18,456 bases of DNA from assembly GCA_050996405.1 (NCBI GenBank), contig JBPCRW010000077.1, forward strand, positions 1 through 18,456. Reading direction: 5' to 3'. This stretch comes from JBPCRW01 sp050996405. GTDB taxonomy: Bacteria > Acidobacteriota > Blastocatellia > Pyrinomonadales > Pyrinomonadaceae. This document shows positions 14,064-18,456 of the stretch, in pieces. Both the position numbers and the translations under genes were made by a program. Positions within the stretch are counted from its first letter, which is position 1; every line of letters begins with the position of its first letter. The notes under the pieces were generated by a model that saw only the letters and a program-made list of their open reading frames with translations, searched no databases and had not been told where the DNA came from.

Positions 14064-14693
14064 TCACAATTCAATTTTTGCTATTTCACAGAAAGCTCGT
14101 AGTTTGGTCGGTTCTTTGACACCTTTAATTTTTTCTAAACAACTGCAAGCGTCAACTGCGAAAGGCTGAACTTTCCGAATTGCTTCCGCGATATTTTCTG
14201 CCGAAAGCCCGCCCGCAAGATACATTTTCGGGAAAATCTTTTGAACTTTTTTCGCAATTTCCCAATCAAAACTCAAGCCCGTTCCGCCGTGTTCGTGTCG
14301 TGAATAAGCGTCGAGCAGAATTGCGTCAACTTCGTAGTTTAAAACATCTTCGGGTTTGAAATTTTCGGATACGCGAAAGGCTTTGATGATTTCGAGATTT
14401 GTCTCTGCCTTTAATTTTATGGCAAATTCGGGCGTTTCTTCGCCGTGAAGTTGGAGCGCGTCGAGTTTGGCGATTTTCGCAATCTCGATAATTTTATCCA
14501 AAGATTCATTGACGAAAACGCCGACTTTTAAAATTTCGTCCGGCAATTGTTCAATAATCTCACGCGCTTTTTCGGGAAGAATGCAGCGCGGACTTTTTTC
14601 GTAAAAATTAAAACCCAAAACATCCGCGCCGAATTTCGCCGCGAGCAGCGCGTCTTCCAAATTTGTGATGCCGCAGATTTTAACCTTCGTCAT
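14064..14693 (-). CDS. trpF: Phosphoribosylanthranilate isomerase
   Basis: TrpF converts phosphoribosylanthranilate to the CdRP enol-amine by an Amadori rearrangement, the third step from chorismate to tryptophan. The 209-residue TIM barrel begins TKVKICGIT, with the catalytic Cys at C7, and has LQLHGEE (80-86), LLDAYS with the catalytic Asp D128, GGTGLSFDW (136-144) and AGGLSAENI (160-168). The phosphate-binding end, usually VDVSSGVE, reads VDACSCLE (180-187), an unusual double-Cys variant. ATG 14693 is chosen because it opens the conserved strand; upstream in-frame codons are repeat sequence and the trpC end. It follows trpC by 50 nt, a gap filled by the repeat at 14703-14760. Confidence 0.96.
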   Translation of the reverse strand: MTKVKICGITNLEDALLAAKFGADVLGFNFYEKSPRCILPEKAREIIEQLPDEILKVGVFVNESLDKIIEIAKIAKLDALQLHGEETPEFAIKLKAETNLEIIKAFRVSENFKPEDVLNYEVDAILLDAYSRHEHGGTGLSFDWEIAKKVQKIFPKMYLAGGLSAENIAEAIRKVQPFAVDACSCLEKIKGVKEPTKLRAFCEIAKIEL

Positions 14694-14702
14694 ATTTTTT
14701 TC

Positions 14703-14760
14703 ACCACAAAGGCACAAAGATTTTAAATATTTTTTTGTGTTCTTCATGTCTTTGTGGTTA
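14703..14760. repeat. Imperfect inverted repeat (CCACAAAG family) between trpC and trpF
   Basis: ACCACAAAG (14703-14711) pairs with CTTTGTGGT (14750-14758), with further weak pairing inside. The right arm, read on the - strand, encodes the last residues TTKT and the TGA of TrpC. It is related to the hairpin at 12245-12310. Confidence 0.7.
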
Positions 14761-15526
14761 ATTCTTCCAGCGTTTTCTTCACGTCGCCTGATTTCATCAA
14801 AGTTTCGCCAATCAAAAATCCGTGAAAGCCGAGTTCGCGCAATTCCAAAATTTCCTCTCTCGTCGAAAGCCCGCTTTCGCAAATCATCAGCGCGTCCGGC
14901 GGCGCGTGTTTTATCAACGAGCGCGAAACGTCGAGCGAAACTTTGAATGAATGCAAATCACGATTATTCACGCCGATAATTTTCGCGCCGAGTTTTTTCG
15001 CGCGTTCCAGTTCTTCCGAAGTGTGAACTTCGACCAGCGCGTCCAAGCCAAAACGGTCTGCAAATTGATAAAGTTTTTCGAGCGTTTGGTCGTCGAGCAT
15101 CGCCGCAATCAACAACACGGCATCCGCGCCCGCGTCTCGCGCTTCTTCAATTTGGAATTCGTCGAAAATAAAATCTTTTCGCAGAATCGGAACGTTCACG
15201 ACGGAACGCGCGGTTTTTAAATCTTCGAGCGAGCCTTTGAAACGGTCTTCTTCGGTCAAAACCGAAAGCGCGCGCGCGCCCCCGCGTTCATACATTTGCG
15301 CTACTTCCGCAACATCAATTTTATCGTTAATGATTCCTTTTGACGGCGAAGCGCGTTTGATTTCCGCGATGATGTTGATTCGATTTTGATTTTGCAAAAT
15401 TTGGCGCAAAAGATGCGGCGGGCGATTTTCGCCGATTTTAAACTTGGAATCTGAAACTCGAAATTGCCGCTTTGCCTGTTCAACTCGCGCGCGCTTAAGT
15501 TCAAAAATTTCGTCTAAAAAAGTCAT
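14744..15526 (-). CDS. trpC: Indole-3-glycerol phosphate synthase
   Basis: TrpC closes the indole ring by decarboxylating CdRP, the fourth step of the pathway. The 260-residue TIM barrel shows IIAEIKRASPSKG (52-64, catalytic E and K), SVLTEEDRFKGS, LRKDFI, ADAVLLI, LVEVH, IGVNNRDL and ICESG, all the family's active-site strands. ATG 15526 is chosen because MTFLDEIFELKRARV is the usual N-terminal helix; an earlier ATG at 15574 adds an unrelated 16 residues. The C-terminal TTKT and stop are donated by a repeat arm. It follows trpD after 62 nt and precedes trpF by 50 nt. TrpC and TrpF are separate proteins, not fused. Confidence 0.96.
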   Translation of the reverse strand: MTFLDEIFELKRARVEQAKRQFRVSDSKFKIGENRPPHLLRQILQNQNRINIIAEIKRASPSKGIINDKIDVAEVAQMYERGGARALSVLTEEDRFKGSLEDLKTARSVVNVPILRKDFIFDEFQIEEARDAGADAVLLIAAMLDDQTLEKLYQFADRFGLDALVEVHTSEELERAKKLGAKIIGVNNRDLHSFKVSLDVSRSLIKHAPPDALMICESGLSTREEILELRELGFHGFLIGETLMKSGDVKKTLEELTTKT

Positions 15527-15560
15527 CGGCAATCGAATAAGATAATCTTTGAAATCAATC

Positions 15561-15588
15561 TTACCAATTACCAATCACCAATTACCAG
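15561..15588. repeat. Heptanucleotide tandem repeat, 4 units, in the trpD-trpC gap
   Basis: The units are TTACCAA, TTACCAA, TCACCAA and TTACCAG, ending right at the trpD TAG stop (15589-15591). This is the same length and period as the repeats at 3849 and 4553. Confidence 0.8.
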
Positions 15589-16665
15589 CTACTTGTTCGT
15601 CGTTTGAATCAATCGGTCGAGTTTATTCTGCGCCTGACCGCTGTCGATTGATTGTTCGGCGAGCCGCGCGGCGTGCATTGTATCCTTCGTTATTCCTCCG
15701 ACAAAAAGCGCGGCGGCGGCATTCAGCACAACCAGATTTCGGGCTTCGTCGCGGCGTTTGCTTGCCAGAATTTCGCGCACAATGCGCGCGCTCTCGTCCG
15801 GCGTTTTAACTTGCAGATGTTTGATATTTCCGCGCTTGATGCCAAAACTTTCCGGCTCAATCGTAAATGTGTTGATGTCGTTTTTCGTAATTTCGGCGAC
15901 GTGCGTTTCGCCCGTCAAAGTCAATTCGTCCAAACCATCCGAACCGTGAACAATCCACGCGCATTCCGTTCCGAGCAGTGCTAGAGCTTCAGCCATCGGT
16001 TTGACCAGGCTGTGATGCCACACGCCGATAATCTGGCGCGGCGCGTTCGCCGGATTCGATAAAGGTCCGAGCAGATTAAGCGAAGTCCGCACGCCGAGAT
16101 TGCGGCGAACATCGCCGACGCGCCGCAACGCCGGATGAAATTTCGGCGCGAACAAAAAACAGATTCCCGCGCCGTTCAGACATTTTTCCGCCGTCTGCGG
16201 TTCACTCGAAATTTTTACGCCGAGTTTTTCCAAAACGTCCGCGCTGCCGGTTCTGCTCGTCACGGCGCGATTTCCGTGTTTCGCCACAGACAAACCCGCG
16301 CCCGCGATGACAAACGCGGCGGCGGTCGAAACATTAAAAGTTTTTGACAAACTCGAACCAGTTCCCGCCGTGTCGATAAAATTTTTAGTTCGGGATTTTA
16401 TAGTGACGGCTTTCTCGCGCATCACGCGAGCCATTCCCGCGAGTTCGGCAGCCGTTTCGCCTTTTGCCGCCAGCGCGACGAGCGCGCCCGCAATCTGCGC
16501 GGGATTCGCATTTTCGCTCGTCAGGGCGGAAAAAAATTCGGCGGCTTCCCGTTCGGACAAATTTTCGCCGCGCATCAAACGGATAAGAAATGGATGAAGC
16601 AGCGTATTCGCCTTGTTGTTGGTCGCCGCCGTCGGCGCGGCAAGAAGCCAGTCTGTTTTCGACAT
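15589..16665 (-). CDS. trpD: Anthranilate phosphoribosyltransferase
   Basis: TrpD joins anthranilate to PRPP, the second committed step to tryptophan. The 358-residue protein has an extra N-terminal stretch (1-22) before LLHPFLIRLMRGENLS, the helical domain, then the PRPP loop. That loop is usually GTGGDGxxTFNxS and here reads GTGSSLSKTFNVST (101-114), so the Gly-Asp of the loop is Ser-Ser. KHGNRAVTSRTGSADVLE (129-146), RTSLNLLGPLSNPA and VHGSDGLDELTLTG (a DE pair for Mg2+) are intact. The loop variant is probably a natural subgroup, not damage, since all other motifs are kept. The start at 16665 is supported only by frame and weak AAGAAAG; translation might begin slightly later. It is separated from trpG by a 150-nt repeat-filled gap. 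Confidence 0.95.
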   Translation of the reverse strand: MSKTDWLLAAPTAATNNKANTLLHPFLIRLMRGENLSEREAAEFFSALTSENANPAQIAGALVALAAKGETAAELAGMARVMREKAVTIKSRTKNFIDTAGTGSSLSKTFNVSTAAAFVIAGAGLSVAKHGNRAVTSRTGSADVLEKLGVKISSEPQTAEKCLNGAGICFLFAPKFHPALRRVGDVRRNLGVRTSLNLLGPLSNPANAPRQIIGVWHHSLVKPMAEALALLGTECAWIVHGSDGLDELTLTGETHVAEITKNDINTFTIEPESFGIKRGNIKHLQVKTPDESARIVREILASKRRDEARNLVVLNAAAALFVGGITKDTMHAARLAEQSIDSGQAQNKLDRLIQTTNK

Positions 16666-16690
16666 AAATTTATTTAACTTTCTTAAATCA

Positions 16691-16803
16691 ATTTAACGCA
16701 AAGACGCAAAAAATAATGCAGAACGCAAAATTAAAAATCTGTTTCTGACATTTTGCACTTTGCGTTTTGCATTATGCATTATTCCGCGTCCCTGCGTTGA
16801 AAA
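16691..16803. repeat. Composite nested inverted repeat in the trpG-trpD gap
   Basis: Imperfect outer arms are 16691-16707 (AACGCAAAGACGC core) and 16786-16803. The inner part has 7-mers ATTTTGC, ACTTTGC, GTTTTGC, ATTATGC and ATTATTC (16750-16784) facing ATAATGCAGAACGCAAAA on the left. Its architecture is the same as the element at 4893-5000. It fills almost all of the 150-nt gap; no gene is seen there. Confidence 0.75.
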
Positions 16804-16815
16804 TTTTTCGCTGCC

Positions 16816-17382
16816 TCAAAGATTGAGAAAGTTTTGCAACAATTTTTTGCCTTCGTCCGTCAGAATCGATTCGGGATGAAACTGCACGCCTTCGACTTTT
16901 AAAGTTTTATGACGCAAGCCCATAATTAAACCGTCGGGCGACGTGGCGGAAATCTCTAATTCGGCGGGTAAATTTTCGCGTTCGACGACCAGCGAATGAT
17001 AACGCCCCGCTTGAAAATTTTGCGAGAGTCCGGCGAAAACTCCGCGACCGTCGTGCGCGACAGTAGTCGGTTTGCCATGAACCGGCGACGGCGCGCGAAT
17101 AACTTTGCCGCCGAAAATCTGCCCGATTGCCTGATGACCGAGACACACGCCCAGGATAGGAATTTTGCCGGAAAATTTCCGTAAAACGTCGAGCGAAATT
17201 CCCGCGTCGTCGGGCGTTCCGGGTCCGGGCGAAATTAAAATCCGTTCGGGTTTCAGATTATTTTCGATTTCTTCCAAAGTCACTTCGTCGTTGCGCCGCA
17301 CTTCGAGCGGCGCGCCGAGTTCGCCTAAATACTGCACGAGGTTGTATGTAAAAGAATCGTAATTGTCTATGATTAACAACAT
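16816..17382 (-). CDS. trpG: Anthranilate synthase component II (glutamine amidotransferase)
   Basis: TrpG hydrolyses glutamine and passes ammonia to TrpE for anthranilate synthesis; in some bacteria it also serves p-aminobenzoate synthase. The 188-residue class I amidotransferase has IDNYDSFTYNLVQY (5-18), the oxyanion-region SPGPGTPDDAG (51-61), the nucleophile in GVCLGHQ (C80), and the His/Glu pair in QFHPES (H169, E171). Length is standard. ATG 17382 opens the first strand. It does not follow trpE directly: an ankyrin lipoprotein gene and a heptad inverted repeat lie between. The HSLVV stretch (129-133) is the usual TrpE-contact region. Confidence 0.96.
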   Translation of the reverse strand: MLLIIDNYDSFTYNLVQYLGELGAPLEVRRNDEVTLEEIENNLKPERILISPGPGTPDDAGISLDVLRKFSGKIPILGVCLGHQAIGQIFGGKVIRAPSPVHGKPTTVAHDGRGVFAGLSQNFQAGRYHSLVVERENLPAELEISATSPDGLIMGLRHKTLKVEGVQFHPESILTDEGKKLLQNFLNL

Positions 17383-17384
17383 AA

Positions 17385-17447
17385 ATTTCAGATTTCGGAT
17401 TCTAAATTCCAGATTGAATTCAAAATCTGGAAATCGGAATCCGAAAT
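17385..17447. repeat. Inverted pair of heptanucleotide repeats between the ankyrin gene and trpG
   Basis: The left side reads ATTTCAG, ATTTCGG, ATTCTAA, ATTCCAG. The right side, in reverse complement, reads ATTTCGG, ATTCCGA, TTTCCAG. The arms pair with about three mismatches in 24. The right arm runs into the TAA stop of the ankyrin gene (17447-17449). The hairpin lies directly before the trpG start on the - strand and could affect its translation. Confidence 0.8.
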
Positions 17448-18265
17448 TATTTTAGCAAATCAGTCACGTCTTTGTTCTCCATTTCCTTTGCCCAGTCAAG
17501 CGCGGTTTTGCCGTCTTTATCTTTTGCTTTTTTGTCCGCGCCCGCGTCGAGCAGCATTTTTACAACCGTCCGGCGATTGTCGGAAGCCGTCTGCTTATTA
17601 GCGGCGATGTAAATCAGCGGGGTCGCGCCGTTTGATTCTTTTTGATTAACATTCGCGCCTTTTTCAATCAGCATTTTGATAATTTCAGGATTGACCGGCG
17701 CGCCGATACAGGCTTCCGACAAAACTGTTCCGCCTTCGCTGTCGGCGATATTCGGATTCGCGCCGCGCTTCAGAAGTTTCTGCGCTAAATCTTTGCGCCC
17801 GCGCGTCACCGCCAGATACAAAACCGTTTGATTTTTCAACTTTCCTTTCGCGCCGCCGACGTTGACATCCGCGCCTTGTTCCAGAAAATAATCGAAAATT
17901 TCCTCTTTGTTATTCGACAATGCGAGATGAAGCGGCGTTTGTCCGAGCGCGTCCTGCTCGCTGATATTAGTTTTTTCAGCCAAAACTTTTATAGTCTTAA
18001 ATTCGGAATTTCGCACGGCAAATGTCAGCGGAGTTTCGCCTTTTTCATTTCGCGCGTTCGGATTTATTTCCGCGTCGAAAAACGCTTTGACGGCGGGAAC
18101 GTCGTCATTTTTTATCGCCTGAAAATAATTTTTTTCGTCGAAGTCGTAGCCTTTCAGCTTCAACATATTTTTTGCCATTTCGGGCGGCATCGTGTCTGCA
18201 ATCGAACCGCCGCACGCCGCTAAAAAAACGAAACAAATGAGAACGAGGAAAATTTTATATTTCAT
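17447..18265 (-). CDS. Ankyrin-repeat lipoprotein
   Basis: The 272-residue protein has a lipoprotein signal peptide with hydrophobic core and lipobox LAAC (Cys18), so it should be lipid-anchored outside the inner membrane. After a short linker come about six ankyrin repeats (about 46-270). Clear ones are GETPLTFAVRNSEF, GQTPLHLALSNNKEEIFDYF followed by QGADVN, TVLYLAVTRGRKDLAQKLL followed by RGANPN, GGTVLSEAC, GATPLIYIAANK followed by AGADKK, and GKTALDWAKE. Ankyrin stacks bind other proteins; no partner is evident. Its ATG overlaps the trpE TGA (ATGA, 18262-18265), so it is translationally coupled to trpE. A periplasmic or outer-membrane scaffold inside a cytosolic biosynthesis operon is unexpected. 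The function is unknown. Confidence 0.88.
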   Translation of the reverse strand: MKYKIFLVLICFVFLAACGGSIADTMPPEMAKNMLKLKGYDFDEKNYFQAIKNDDVPAVKAFFDAEINPNARNEKGETPLTFAVRNSEFKTIKVLAEKTNISEQDALGQTPLHLALSNNKEEIFDYFLEQGADVNVGGAKGKLKNQTVLYLAVTRGRKDLAQKLLKRGANPNIADSEGGTVLSEACIGAPVNPEIIKMLIEKGANVNQKESNGATPLIYIAANKQTASDNRRTVVKMLLDAGADKKAKDKDGKTALDWAKEMENKDVTDLLK

Positions 18266-18456
18266 AATTTTCGATGACGCTGAAAACCTTCTTCCGCCAT
18301 TTCGACGGCTTTAATCAACGCGCGGGCTTTGTTTATCGTTTCTTCATATTCGCTTTCGGGAACGGAATCGGCAACAATTCCCGCGCCCGCCTGCACGGAA
18401 GCCGTGCCGTTTTTCAATTCAATTGTCCGAATGGCGATGCAGGTGTCGAGATTTCC
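18262..18456 (-). CDS. trpE: Anthranilate synthase component I, C-terminal fragment (runs off right edge)
   Basis: The frame enters from the right edge and gives 64 residues ending in TGA at 18262-18264. The visible stretch includes NLDTCIAIRT (3-12), VQAGAGIVADSVPESEYEET (21-40) and KARALIKAV, the conserved chorismate-binding C-terminus of TrpE (the GAGIVADS block helps form the active site). TrpE makes anthranilate from chorismate using ammonia from TrpG. The rest lies outside the window. It is too short to be listed as a full gene but unmistakable, and it makes this an almost complete trp operon. The TGA overlaps the start of the ankyrin lipoprotein. Confidence 0.93.
   Translation of the reverse strand, partial: GNLDTCIAIRTIELKNGTASVQAGAGIVADSVPESEYEETINKARALIKAVEMAEEGFQRHRKL

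Noticed and set aside
16816..17382. pabA instead of trpG
   Set aside because: The sequence alone cannot separate them, but position between trpE and trpD makes trpG the better name.
3849..17447. CRISPR-like arrays
   Set aside because: The repeats have 7-nt units without unique spacers of constant length, and no cas gene is present.

Overview
The window reads like a diderm (lipopolysaccharide-making) bacterium with moderate-to-high GC. It is most likely an acidobacterium of the Blastocatellia/Pyrinomonadaceae type. That placement is inferred from the protein flavours (PknB-like kinases with Pro/Thr/Asn-rich tails, the TrpD variant, an F-type subunit c with a signal peptide) and is not proven. 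No rRNA or tRNA gene is visible.

Left part, + strand (1-4897): the 3' part of a HerA/FtsK-type ATPase runs off the left edge. It is followed within 3 nt by a tRNA-guanine-transglycosylase-like protein (TGT/DpdA superfamily) that keeps its zinc ligands and candidate active-site Asp residues. These two look like an accessory pair, possibly nucleic-acid base modification or defence. They lead straight into waaA (Kdo transferase) and lpxK (lipid A 4'-kinase), which build the inner LPS core.

Right part, - strand (18456 down to 5022), in transcription order: the 3' end of trpE; an ankyrin-repeat lipoprotein coupled to it by an ATGA overlap; trpG; trpD; trpC; trpF; a DUF104-type antitoxin and MazF-type toxin; trpB; a membrane glycosyltransferase broken by one in-frame TGA; a secreted LCAT-like lipase/acyltransferase; the Fo genes atpZ-atpI-atpB-atpE (no atpF or F1 genes here); and a membrane-anchored PknB-like protein whose HRD motif reads HQN, so it is probably a pseudokinase. 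trpA is not present.

The most pervasive unexplained signal is a set of short repeats with a 7-nt period. They sit at many gene junctions, often as inverted pairs that can form hairpins. Several run into coding sequence: they supply the C-termini or stops of WaaA, LpxK, TrpC, TrpB and the ankyrin protein, and in-frame internal peptides in LpxK and the glycosyltransferase. A separate GCACGAAGTAAG-type hairpin flanks atpE on both sides. A GC-rich, foldable segment with a TATAAT in front lies in the 321-nt atpB-atpE gap and could be a structured leader RNA.

The best candidates for something new are the HerA-like/TGT-like pair, the atpE leader, the ankyrin lipoprotein inside trpE-trpG, and the repeats that donate coding sequence.
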